Of a stretch of 64,000 nt of DNA, positions 17,279 through 26,977 are shown piece after piece. The stretch covers positions 1,230,001-1,294,000 of the forward strand of contig NZ_JANINP010000006.1 in assembly GCF_024508665.1 (NCBI RefSeq). Reading direction: 5' to 3'. Every line of letters starts with the position of its first letter. Within the stretch, counting starts at the first letter, position 1. Below the pieces are notes generated by a model. That model made no database searches. It was not told where the DNA came from and worked only from the letters and a program-made list of their open reading frames with translations. The DNA is from Sphingomonas sp. Its GTDB lineage: Bacteria > Pseudomonadota > Alphaproteobacteria > Sphingomonadales > Sphingomonadaceae. A program made the position numbers and the translations under genes.

Positions 17279-20047
17279 TTACAGCTTGACGCGCATGCTC
17301 AGTTTGAAGCTGCGCGGCGAGCCGTAAAAATTGCCCCCCCCTATACCGCCGACCGTCTCGTAATATGTCTTGTCGAGCAGATTCTCCATCTGCAGGTCAA
17401 ACTGCAGCTGGCTGTTGATTTTGTAGCCGATCGCGCCGCTTAGGACGACATGACCTGGATCGGTGAACGAGACTGCTTGCCGTGCTACGCAGCGGGGAAG
17501 TCCGGTTACCGGATGGGGCGCAAAGGTGGTGCAGTAGCTGTCAACCCTGAAGGTCTTGGTTTGCGCTTGCGCACCGAAGCTGACGCTCAACCCCTTGAAG
17601 CGCGAATTTTCGCCGGCCGTGTAGCTAGTCCACAATTGCAGCCGGTGTCGTGGCGCGAAAGCGGTGAGCGGCTGGGCGCTCCCGTCGAAAATCTTGGCAT
17701 TCTTTACGTAATTATAGTTAAAGTTGTAGCTCGCAGAAAGCTGCCAACCCCTTCGGATTTCGCCGGAAATTTCAATATCCGTGCCATAGCTGATATTCTC
17801 GCGCGTTGGATCGAAGATGTAGCAGCAGCTCTTCAATACCGCTACTTGGCCTGGGTTTGATGTCGAAGTGCTCGTGCAGCGCGCATCGGGAATGTCGCCG
17901 GAGCAAATCGGATCGCCGGCGGCATAACCTAGCTGCTTGGTGTAATAGACCGACAGTCCCGCATTAAGCTTGCGGCTTGGCGACGTCCATTTGAGCTCGC
18001 CCTCGAAATTTTTGCCGGTAATCGGTGGCATGGGATTGCCATTTCGATCGAGGCTATTTGATTGGTCAATATAGATATCGTTATATACGGCCGATCCGGT
18101 TAAATTATTTGTGATGTCGTAGCTCCATGAAATGGAAGGTGGCCATGAGAAATCTGATCCCTTAACTACGATATTTGATCTTGTTGGGAGCTGGTCGCCA
18201 ACGGAATGATTAAAGCAAACGCTATTATTGTCAATTATGTCCCACAAATAGCAAGTTCTATTAATGAGATCTCTATTTCTATATCCAGAATATCTAAGGC
18301 CAGTATTGATATGTAAATGCTTTATAATATTTAGAGATAAATTTAAGTACGAATTCAAGTACCTATAGTCACCGTAAATGACTTTGGATGAATATCCAGG
18401 TGGAAATGGCGGCTCAATAAACTGGCTAGAATTGAATGTTAATATGTTGACAGTGGGATACAAATCCATTCCGGGAAAGGTCGAGGTGGCTCCAGTGTAT
18501 GGGTCGCTGGTCTGTCCGGCCAGCGTGCCGGCCGGATCGCTCATTGAGTAATTGGCGCCGAAGACTATTTTTTGATCTCGGCCAAATAGCCGAAAGCTTC
18601 CGTCTAGCGTCACTTCGAGCATTGTCGCCCGAATGTGATTAAACAGGTAGCCGCCGGTGTCAGCGCGTGACCCGAGAAGAGTATATGGGTTAACTGATCC
18701 GAATATGCTTGGGCCTATGGATGCTTGCCGCTGTTGAATGCGGGTGCCCTTGATCTTTAGCGTCCATTTGTCACCGATCCGCTGATCGATCTGGCCAAAG
18801 AATTCCCTATTTTCGGCGTTGTTCTTGGCATAATCGAAGCAGAAGCAGGTCGAGCGTGGCAGCCCGAGGGAGCGCCCGTCCTGATAACGAACGAAGCCGT
18901 TGACGAATGGAAGGTCGTGGCTGTCCTGGTAGTTGAAACCGATGCTGACCAGCGTCGAGGGCGTCAGATCATATTCCAGCGACGCGGAGAGAACGTTGCG
19001 ATTGGCTTTCGCGATCTTGTAGAAGAAGTTGTTGTCCTGATGTGTAGCGATGAAGCGACCGCGCAATTTCCCGCCGAAAGCGAGCGGGCCGGTGACATCG
19101 ACACTGACCCGGTGCCAGTCCCAGCTGCCGATCTGCATGTCGAGCAGGAATTGCTGGTGATCGAGCGGCTTCTTGCGGACCAGGTTGATGATGCCGCCGG
19201 GATCGCCGAAGCCAGTGAACGTACCAGCCGCTCCACGCACCAGTTCGATGTGATCGTAAAGCGATAGGTCGATGACTCGGTTGTATGCGGTCCCGGCAGT
19301 ATTCATCGGAGCGCCGCCATCGAACTGGAATTGGGTGATCTCGAAGCCGCGCGAATAGAATTTCAGCTCGTCCGCGCTGCTGCCCTGCGTCACCGTGACG
19401 CCGGGGAGGTTGCGCATCGCGAGATTGAGGTCGGTGATGTTCTGGTCCTGGAGCCGCTGGCTGGTCAGCACCGATACCGACATCGGCGTGTCCTTGATGC
19501 TGGCGGCCGTCTTCGAGCCGACCGTCAGTGCATTCGACGTATAGCTGCCTGTGCCCTCGGTTGCGGTCACATCCCGCGACCCGTTGATGCCATTGACCGG
19601 TGACGAGCCCGGAAGCGCGCTCGATCCACCTTGCGAGCCTTGCACTCGGACAGCGCCCAGCACGCGCTCACCGTCGGGGCTGCCAGCCGGCGTTGCCGCG
19701 ATGATCGTGATGACGCCGGGCTGCGTGTAGCGGAAGGTGTAGCCGGTGCCGCTGAGCAGCCGCGCGAGCGCCTCGTCGACGCTCATGCGTCCTGACAAGG
19801 CCGGTGCCTGGACGCTGGGTGGCAGTTCGTCGCTATAGAGAACCTGGATGTTGGCCGTGCTGGCTACCGCGACGATCGATTGCGAAAGCGGTTGGGCCGG
19901 AACCTGGAAGTCATGGCCGGTGTCGGCAGTCGATTTTTCCTGGGCGGCCGCGTTCGTGCTCGCGCACGCTACGGCGATCGCGCTCAAGGCGGTCAGGGCC
20001 ATCAGGCTCGATTTCAACCGCGTCCCGAATTGCGTTCGATAGTACAT
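17279..20047 (-). CDS. TonB-dependent receptor with STN domain
   Basis: HDFQVPAQPLSQSIVAVASTANIQVLYSDE STN; plug/barrel paralogous to the other receptors; no fecIR directly upstream. Confidence 0.95.
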   Translation of the reverse strand: MYYRTQFGTRLKSSLMALTALSAIAVACASTNAAAQEKSTADTGHDFQVPAQPLSQSIVAVASTANIQVLYSDELPPSVQAPALSGRMSVDEALARLLSGTGYTFRYTQPGVITIIAATPAGSPDGERVLGAVRVQGSQGGSSALPGSSPVNGINGSRDVTATEGTGSYTSNALTVGSKTAASIKDTPMSVSVLTSQRLQDQNITDLNLAMRNLPGVTVTQGSSADELKFYSRGFEITQFQFDGGAPMNTAGTAYNRVIDLSLYDHIELVRGAAGTFTGFGDPGGIINLVRKKPLDHQQFLLDMQIGSWDWHRVSVDVTGPLAFGGKLRGRFIATHQDNNFFYKIAKANRNVLSASLEYDLTPSTLVSIGFNYQDSHDLPFVNGFVRYQDGRSLGLPRSTCFCFDYAKNNAENREFFGQIDQRIGDKWTLKIKGTRIQQRQASIGPSIFGSVNPYTLLGSRADTGGYLFNHIRATMLEVTLDGSFRLFGRDQKIVFGANYSMSDPAGTLAGQTSDPYTGATSTFPGMDLYPTVNILTFNSSQFIEPPFPPGYSSKVIYGDYRYLNSYLNLSLNIIKHLHINTGLRYSGYRNRDLINRTCYLWDIIDNNSVCFNHSVGDQLPTRSNIVVKGSDFSWPPSISWSYDITNNLTGSAVYNDIYIDQSNSLDRNGNPMPPITGKNFEGELKWTSPSRKLNAGLSVYYTKQLGYAAGDPICSGDIPDARCTSTSTSNPGQVAVLKSCCYIFDPTRENISYGTDIEISGEIRRGWQLSASYNFNYNYVKNAKIFDGSAQPLTAFAPRHRLQLWTSYTAGENSRFKGLSVSFGAQAQTKTFRVDSYCTTFAPHPVTGLPRCVARQAVSFTDPGHVVLSGAIGYKINSQLQFDLQMENLLDKTYYETVGGIGGGNFYGSPRSFKLSMRVKL

Positions 20048-20347
20048 TTTCCCCCCTCATTCTTGGCGAAGGCAGGGTGCACTTGAGTGTGCACCCGATA
20101 CCTTCCACCCGCGAGGTCCCCGAACGGACCATCGGCCGAACCAAAAAAACTTTGCAAGCCTGTTGGCGGATCGGGTGGAGCGCGATGCTTTGCGGTGTGC
20201 GTCGGCGACGCGCGTTTCTTCCCGGCAGCCTCGCTTGGGCGAAGGCTGGGTCGGCCCGCCGTCTCTCCACTCCTTTGGCGGGCCGATCGTCTCTCGCAAT
20301 CAGGTGGCCCGCTTCGTGCCCGGCGCCTCTCCAGCTAGGAGCTTGGA

Positions 20348-22117
20348 ATGAAGACACGTTGGTCGGACGAGGCGTTGGTCGACGTGCCTCTTCCCGAATA
20401 TCCCCGCCCCCAATTGCGGCGCGAGGCCTGGACCAACCTGAATGGCGCCTGGGACTATGCGATCCAGCCGCGCGCGGCTGCGGCTCCTTCTGAATTCGAG
20501 GGCAAGATCCTCGTACCCTTCGCCGTCGAATCCGCTTTGTCCGGCGTCGAGCGCCGCGTCGGGCCCGATCAGCGGCTCTGGTACCGCCGGACCTTCGCGG
20601 CGCCTGACCTGGAAGAAGGCGGTCGTCTCTGGCTCCATTTTGGCGCGGTCGATTGGGAAGCCGAGGTCTGGCTCAACGGCAAGCCGCTCGGCATCCATCG
20701 CGGCGGCTATGACCCGTTCCGCTTCGACATCACCACCTCACTCGTCGAAGGCGAGCAGGAACTGGTCGTGGCCGTCTGGGATCCCAATGACGCCGGCGCC
20801 CAGCCGCGCGGCAAGCAGATCAACGACCCGCATGGCATCTGGTACACGCCGGTCACCGGCATATGGCAGACCGTTTGGCTCGAAGCCGTGCCCGCCAGCT
20901 ATATCGAGAAGCTGCGGATCCAGCCCGACTATGATGCCGGAAGCTTCAACGTCTCGGTGTATCTCAACTGGACGCGCGCCGATGCCGCGTTGAAGATCCG
21001 CGTGCTGGCCGATGGCGAAGAGGTCGCCCAAACCGTCATCGACCGCTTCGATTGCATGACCGATTATTGCAGCCCGGTCGAAATCGCCATTCCCCATCCT
21101 CGTGCCTGGTCGCCCGCCGACCCGTTCCTCTACGATTTCGAACTTATCTATTCGGCCCCCGGCATCGAGGATCGCGTCACCAGCTATGCCGGCCTTCGCA
21201 AGGTCGAGGTGCGGCGCGCGACCGACGGGCGCGACCGCATCTGGCTCAACAACAAGCCGATCTTCCTCTACGGCCCGCTCGACCAGGGGTGGTGGCCCGA
21301 TGGCCTCTATACCGCGCCCACCGATGAGGCTTTGCGCTGGGATATCGAGACGACCAAGGCGATGGGGTTCAACATGACCCGCAAGCACGTCAAGGTCGAG
21401 CCGGCGCGCTGGTATCATCATTGCGACAGGATCGGTCTCATCGTCTGGCAGGACATGCCGTCCGCCATCAAGACTGGTGAACCCGGGCATCTGCCGCAAC
21501 GGCTTCAGCCGCTCGACGGCGTCTTCAATCCCGAGGACGCGGCGCAATGGCGTGCCGAGCTGTTTGCCATGATCGATGCGCTGGAACATTTCCCCTGCAT
21601 CACGTCCTGGATTCCCTTCAACGAATGCTGGGGGCAGCATAACACCAATGCGACGCTGGCCGCGGTCAAGCAGCGCGATCCGTCGCGCCTCGCCAACGGA
21701 CCCAGCGGCTGGAACGATCTCGGTTATGGCGAGACGTTCGATCAGCATATCTATCCCGGACCCGGCATGTGGGACCCGCAGCCGGGGCGGGCCTCCGTGC
21801 TCGGCGAATTCGGTGGCCTCGGCGCCCGGCTCGAGGATCACAAATGGCAGGAGACCGGCAATTGGAGCTATCGTGACAGCGCCAATCTCGAGGAACTCGC
21901 TGTCCATTATCACTCGATGATGCTGCAACTCGCCCAGCTGATCCCCGACGGCCTCTCGGCCGCCGTCTATACCCAGTTCACCGATGTCGAAGGCGAAGTG
22001 AACGGGCTCGTCAGCTACGATCGCGATGTCGTCAAAATTCCCGCTGAGCGGCTTGCGGCAATGCACGCGCCGTTGACGACGGCGCTTGGTGCCAGGGCAG
22101 CGCGCGTTTCGGGATAA
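20348..22117 (+). CDS. GH2-family beta-galactosidase/beta-glucuronidase-like hydrolase
   Basis: REAWTNLNGAWDYAI, LWYRRTF, LHFGAVDWEAEVWLNGKPLGIHRGGYDPFRFDIT, SWIPFNECWGQ, VLGEFGG. Confidence 0.9.
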   Translation: MKTRWSDEALVDVPLPEYPRPQLRREAWTNLNGAWDYAIQPRAAAAPSEFEGKILVPFAVESALSGVERRVGPDQRLWYRRTFAAPDLEEGGRLWLHFGAVDWEAEVWLNGKPLGIHRGGYDPFRFDITTSLVEGEQELVVAVWDPNDAGAQPRGKQINDPHGIWYTPVTGIWQTVWLEAVPASYIEKLRIQPDYDAGSFNVSVYLNWTRADAALKIRVLADGEEVAQTVIDRFDCMTDYCSPVEIAIPHPRAWSPADPFLYDFELIYSAPGIEDRVTSYAGLRKVEVRRATDGRDRIWLNNKPIFLYGPLDQGWWPDGLYTAPTDEALRWDIETTKAMGFNMTRKHVKVEPARWYHHCDRIGLIVWQDMPSAIKTGEPGHLPQRLQPLDGVFNPEDAAQWRAELFAMIDALEHFPCITSWIPFNECWGQHNTNATLAAVKQRDPSRLANGPSGWNDLGYGETFDQHIYPGPGMWDPQPGRASVLGEFGGLGARLEDHKWQETGNWSYRDSANLEELAVHYHSMMLQLAQLIPDGLSAAVYTQFTDVEGEVNGLVSYDRDVVKIPAERLAAMHAPLTTALGARAARVSG

Positions 22118-22170
22118 TATTCTCGACAATGCGCAAAGGCAGCTGCGGGGCCTTGCGCCAGTTCGAGACA

Positions 22171-22235
22171 GAAAGGCCGTTATCCGACTCGTAACGGCCT
22201 TTCCCGCCCGGCCGGACGGATGTCTGGCCGGGCGG
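22171..22235 (+). terminator. Two consecutive hairpins downstream of GH2 gene
   Basis: GAAAGGCCGTTA-N9-TAACGGCCTTTC (22171-22203) followed by CCGCCCGGCC-N12-GGCCGGGCGG (22204-22235). Confidence 0.65.
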
Positions 22236-22759
22236 TTACCCGCTACTGAACCGTCCATCATTCTGTACCGCGGTGACTTCGAGCCGCACCCTCCTTATGA
22301 TCTGTTGGCGGTTTGTTTATCGAAGGTCGTCTTCTGTCGACCGACACGCCGCGGAATGCTCGCAATCCGAAATGTCGCACCGCTGCTCTGACGCTGCAAA
22401 GAAGGGGCGTGCCATCCCGTTTGGCGAGCCCGCCGTGACCACCTCGACGAGACTGCCGTGTTGCCGGCCGGCGTTCTGGAGATTGTGATTGCGGCTTCGA
22501 TCCCGCCCGGTCGTTCAGGTCCGAGGTCACTTGGTATCGCCATCCGCGCGCTTACGCGTGGCGCTGGATGAAAGGCCGTCCACTTGGCCGTGACGGTCTT
22601 TCCCGCCCGGCGGGTCTCTGGGAGGAGAAGGCAACCCGCCGGGCGGACTTGGCACGGACCCGCTCCAAAGGAACGGATGTATAGGCGCCCTCGAGCTGGC
22701 CATTTCTTGGCCCAAGAACCTGCTGGCTGCCCTGATCGGTCACCGGGCCGATAGCATCC

Positions 22760-23791
22760 TCAGCCGATCAAGTCCGCCACGCGCTCCTTGACGCCGACCG
22801 GTTTCCATAAAGGCTGAAGGGCGCCGCGTTCATACCAGAAAGCGGCTGCCGACCAGTCGTCGGCGCGCTCGTAAAGCATGCCGCTGTCGATCCCGATCTG
22901 CTGGATTGTTACCCGGATCGATTCTGCACAGACGATCGGGTCCGCCAGATGCCAGCGATAGAGCGAGACGCGTCCGGTATCCTCGTCATGCTCCTGCTCG
23001 CGAAAGTTGAGGCCGTGATGGAGAAAGGCCTGGTCCTGAACTCCATAAGCGCAGCCGACATAATCCTCGGCACCCGTCCCGCAGATGGTCGGGAAGGCTT
23101 GGTCGCCGTCGATATAGACCTTGACCTCGCCTTCGCCCCACCAGCGGGGTTCGCTGGGGCCTATCCCGAGGATCGCGCCGAGATAGCGGATCGCGCCGGT
23201 CCGCCGGGGCAGGATCTCGAAGTCGGTCCCGATCCGGGTCGGGCTTTCGCGCCTGAAACCCGCATGCAGTCGTCCGAGATCGGCGGGATGGTCGTCGCCC
23301 AGTGTATAGTCGATCTGATAGAAGAGCGCGAAGCGCCAGTCGGTCTCGTTGACGAGCTCGACCCGTGCATGACGCAGGAAGGGCATGGGGAGCCAGCAAT
23401 TCATGCCATAAGCGGATGTGACGCTGTGCATGGCGGATTGGAACGCTTGGCAGCGGCCTTGGGCGAAGCCGAAGAATTCGCCCAAGGGAAGCTCGACCGA
23501 GGGAAAGGCGCTGTCTTCCCAATAGATCCGGATCATCACGCCACGGGCCAGGCCGGGATGCAATCTGGTCGTCATCCACCAATGCCTCAAGCTCCCGGGA
23601 CCGGTGATATCGGCAAGGGTTACGGCTGATTGCGGCTCGACGAAACGCCAGGCCGATCCCTTGCGCCCCGGCCCGAGCGGCGACGCCGCCTGGCCGCCCA
23701 TCCCGGGCGTACCGGTCGGATTTTCGAACGATATCGCGCGCGACACGAGCTTGGGGTTCCAGAGATAGGGCTCAAGACTATCGCCGTGCAT
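22760..23791 (-). CDS. DUF2961 / GH172-family protein
   Basis: SRAISFENPTGTPGMGGQAAS, GPGSLRHWWMTT, WEDSAFPSVELPLGEFFGFAQG, GEGEVKVYIDGDQAFPTICGTGAEDYVGCAYG. Confidence 0.85.
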   Translation of the reverse strand: MHGDSLEPYLWNPKLVSRAISFENPTGTPGMGGQAASPLGPGRKGSAWRFVEPQSAVTLADITGPGSLRHWWMTTRLHPGLARGVMIRIYWEDSAFPSVELPLGEFFGFAQGRCQAFQSAMHSVTSAYGMNCWLPMPFLRHARVELVNETDWRFALFYQIDYTLGDDHPADLGRLHAGFRRESPTRIGTDFEILPRRTGAIRYLGAILGIGPSEPRWWGEGEVKVYIDGDQAFPTICGTGAEDYVGCAYGVQDQAFLHHGLNFREQEHDEDTGRVSLYRWHLADPIVCAESIRVTIQQIGIDSGMLYERADDWSAAAFWYERGALQPLWKPVGVKERVADLIG

Positions 23792-23968
23792 GAAGTCGCT
23801 TCCGATTGCTTGGTTGGGCGCGTCGGATGACGCGGGTCGATGAAAAAACGGGCTGGCTGTGCCGGGCCCGCAACGAAAAGGCCGCCACGCTGATGCGTGA
23901 CGGCCTTCCCCCGTCCGAGAGGGCGGGCTTGGGAGGAGGACAGCTCCGTCGCGCCCGGACGGCTCGCG

Positions 23969-26900
23969 TCAGCGGGAGGCAGCGATCGCGCTGCTCGCCT
24001 GGTTGCCCACCGCCGTTGCTGCGAGCTGATTGCCGGTGATCGCGACGGTGCTCGCTTGCAGGGCTCCCGTCGCCATCCGGTAGCCGCCCGAGATTTGCGC
24101 GCTCACCGAACCGGTATTGACCTGACGGCTGGCAAGGCCGAGCACGTCGCTTGTCGCCGCAATGCTGTTGGTCGCGCTGTTGCCATAAGCAGTGGCCGAC
24201 TTGACCGCAGCTTTTTCGGTAAGGACTGAATTCGTCACGATGCCGTTGAGCGGGGCGGCAAGTCCCGTGACCGACGCCGCGATGGCGGCGCCATTATACT
24301 GCGCACTCGCCAGCGCGACATCGCCTGTGACCGTATCGTTCGCGATTCCGCCCGGTACGGTGGCAGCGGTCCCTGCATCGATGCTGTTCTCCGCCGTGTT
24401 GCCGCGCGCCAAGGCCGTCGTGCCATTGCCTTCCATATCGATCATTGAACCCGTCACCTCTGTCGCGGTCGCAGGGTTTGGAGCCGAAGCCGAAGCGGTC
24501 ACCGTCGCAAGATTGGATTGGCTGTTGGCCAGCGCCAGGCTGGCGCGCGTGATGGCCGATCCTGCCTCCAGCGTGTTGAGCGCGCGATTGCCGGCGGCTT
24601 CGGCGGCCTCGCGATTGTCACTGATGGTCAGCATCGAGCCCGCGATCCGGCCATCGCTGCCGGCAGCGCCGAGGCTCGAGCCGCTATCGGCCTCGACTCG
24701 CCCTTCGGCGAATTGCTGGTTGGCAAGGGCTGCATCCGCCTGCGCGAGTGGAGCGACCAAGGGAGCTGCCGAAGCGCTCGCGGATGCGGCAGTGGCCGGT
24801 TGCGCGCCGACGCCGGTCAGGATGTTGGTGGCGTCGTTCATGACCGCGAGCGCGCGATTGTCGTTGCCGGTGATGGTAATATTGGCATCCGCGGCATTGG
24901 CCGGGAGCACGGTCGCCGCCTCCGAAGATGCCGCGACCAAGGCATTGCCATATTGGAAGGACGACAGTGCAGCGCCGCTGGTGCCGCCGGCATCGAGCGC
25001 GTTCGCGGTCATGTTGCCGAGCGCCTGGGCGCCCTGGTTGTTGCCGGTTATGGCCAGCGTGGATTGGGCGGTGTCCGGTGCGTCGATGCCGCTTCGCGTC
25101 GCGACATCGGCCGACACCGCCGTCCTGATCACGCCTGACGGGTCGGGTTCCCCCAATGTCTGGTGGTTGCCGATCACGAGATCGCCTTCGGCGCCATAAG
25201 AGTCGCCGGTCGGGCCTGCCAATGCGGGATGTGAGGCGCCTAGCATCGGAATGGCATCCGCCGATGGGGCCGGGTTGCCTTTTGCGGCCAGCGCGTTGGT
25301 GGCCATATTGCCGGTCACATAGCCTGCCACCACATTATCGCCGATCGTAAGCACCGATCCGGTCACGGTATCCCCCGCCGTCACTCGTTCGCCGGCGGGC
25401 AGGCCTGGCGCGCCGAGTGCTATTGTCACATAGCCGTTGCCCGACTGAAGATTGGCCAGCGCAGCGCTGGGCGCCGTGCCTGCCGAGGTCAGGGTCAGCG
25501 CATTGTCGGTGTCGTTGCCCACGCCGCTTGCGACCGTGCTGTTGCCGGTCAAGGTCGCAACCCCGTCCGAAAGACCTTGGCCGAGCGAGATTTGTTCGCC
25601 GGCAGCGGCGATCGAGGCAGCGATGGTGCTGCCATCAAAGCTTTGAGCAGCCTGGATCACCGCCTGGCCATCGGCATACGCGTTCTCGTCCGCCGAGACG
25701 AGGGCGGACGCTGGACGTGCGCTGCCCGACCCCGTTGCCGTCTCGAGGTCGAGCCGGCTTTCGGCCCTGTTCGCCGCCGCGGTAGCGGCAACGCTGTTGT
25801 CGGCAAGCGAAAGGCGCGAATCCGTCGCCGCGCCCCCTATGTCGATCCCGACGCCTCCCAGCGTGTCGGCCCGGATCTGGGCGCCGCCCGCATGCTGGAC
25901 CTGGGTCAAGGCGGCCCCGGGCCCGTCGCCTTCGAGCGCCGCAGCGGTCAGATCGAGCGCTGCGGCTGCGCGGTTGCCCGTGGCCGCCGCCGTCAAGCTG
26001 TTGGTATTTGCCACGATGTCGCTTGTTGTCGCGCTGCTGGACGAAATTCCGAAAGTGGGACCCGCGACCTGACCATCCTCGGTCATGTTGCCGGTTCGCG
26101 CCTTGATGAGACCGGTTGCCTGCTGGACGCCGAGCATGGCGAAACCTGCAGTGCTCGAAGCCGATCCGTCCGCCGTTCCTACCATGCTGGCTGTTACGCC
26201 GCTCGTGGCAGAAGGCGCCAGGACTGCACCTTGGACAGATAGCGTCAGGGTCGCATCATTGCCCAAGGCCTCGCCGGCAATGGCGTTATCGGCGAGCGAG
26301 ACCGATGAGTCCGTCAGGGCACCGGTGCCGATCGTCATGTCCTCGAAGATCCGTGCCGCGGTCACCGCAACGTTGGAAAGCGGGGCCGCGGACTGGGTCG
26401 AGACCATGCCGGCGCTCGCGGATGATGCGGCACCCGAAAGATCGAGCGAGGCGCTCGCCGCATTGGCGATCGCCGATGCCGTCGTGTCGTTGGACTGAAG
26501 GGCGAGGCTGCTGGCCGTCACGTCGCTTGCAGCAATTGCGATGGGCGTATCGAACGCGTCCGCGGCAAGGCTTCCGGCCATTCGTTGGGCGTTGGCGACG
26601 AGCATATCCGCTTTTGCGTCAACGGAAGCGGGTGTCGCGGCGAGGCCGGCCGGGCCGAGCGCAGCGTCGCTGGTGCCGCCGGTCTCCAGCGATTGCCCCG
26701 CGTCATTGCCGCCTATGGCGGCCTTGATGTCGTTTCGTGCGACCGTGACGGTCGATCCCGTTACCTCTCCATGGTCGCTCGCGACGGGCGCGCCGTCGAT
26801 GTCGGCAAGCGAGAGCGCGGTCGACAGCCTCTGGTCGTTGCGGAGCATCTGTTGGCCGCTCGTCAACGTCGTGGTCTGCCCATGAGCCGGTGTCACCGCG

Positions 26901-26977
26901 AGGATGCCGGCCAGGGTGAACCCCGCCTGGGCCGAAAGCCGGCGGCGCATCTTCGAGAAGGGGCGTGTGTAATTCAT
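23969..26977 (-). CDS. hfaD: Large repetitive secreted protein, HfaD-like holdfast anchor / curli-like beta-strand-repeat protein
   Basis: Signal peptide; about 13 copies of (S)xLxIxxNxxxAxAxGNxAxNxLxA; third gene of hfaA-hfaB-hfaD-like order, 4-nt overlap with CsgG-like gene. Confidence 0.65.
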   Translation of the reverse strand: MNYTRPFSKMRRRLSAQAGFTLAGILAVTPAHGQTTTLTSGQQMLRNDQRLSTALSLADIDGAPVASDHGEVTGSTVTVARNDIKAAIGGNDAGQSLETGGTSDAALGPAGLAATPASVDAKADMLVANAQRMAGSLAADAFDTPIAIAASDVTASSLALQSNDTTASAIANAASASLDLSGAASSASAGMVSTQSAAPLSNVAVTAARIFEDMTIGTGALTDSSVSLADNAIAGEALGNDATLTLSVQGAVLAPSATSGVTASMVGTADGSASSTAGFAMLGVQQATGLIKARTGNMTEDGQVAGPTFGISSSSATTSDIVANTNSLTAAATGNRAAAALDLTAAALEGDGPGAALTQVQHAGGAQIRADTLGGVGIDIGGAATDSRLSLADNSVAATAAANRAESRLDLETATGSGSARPASALVSADENAYADGQAVIQAAQSFDGSTIAASIAAAGEQISLGQGLSDGVATLTGNSTVASGVGNDTDNALTLTSAGTAPSAALANLQSGNGYVTIALGAPGLPAGERVTAGDTVTGSVLTIGDNVVAGYVTGNMATNALAAKGNPAPSADAIPMLGASHPALAGPTGDSYGAEGDLVIGNHQTLGEPDPSGVIRTAVSADVATRSGIDAPDTAQSTLAITGNNQGAQALGNMTANALDAGGTSGAALSSFQYGNALVAASSEAATVLPANAADANITITGNDNRALAVMNDATNILTGVGAQPATAASASASAAPLVAPLAQADAALANQQFAEGRVEADSGSSLGAAGSDGRIAGSMLTISDNREAAEAAGNRALNTLEAGSAITRASLALANSQSNLATVTASASAPNPATATEVTGSMIDMEGNGTTALARGNTAENSIDAGTAATVPGGIANDTVTGDVALASAQYNGAAIAASVTGLAAPLNGIVTNSVLTEKAAVKSATAYGNSATNSIAATSDVLGLASRQVNTGSVSAQISGGYRMATGALQASTVAITGNQLAATAVGNQASSAIAASR

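Noticed and set aside
20738-22261. 507-aa minus-strand ORF antisense to GH2
   Set aside because: Shadow of a well-supported GH2 gene.
24192-25199. 335-aa plus-strand ORF antisense to the HfaD-like gene
   Set aside because: Ala/Ser-rich complement of the repeats; minus strand has signal peptide and operon overlap.
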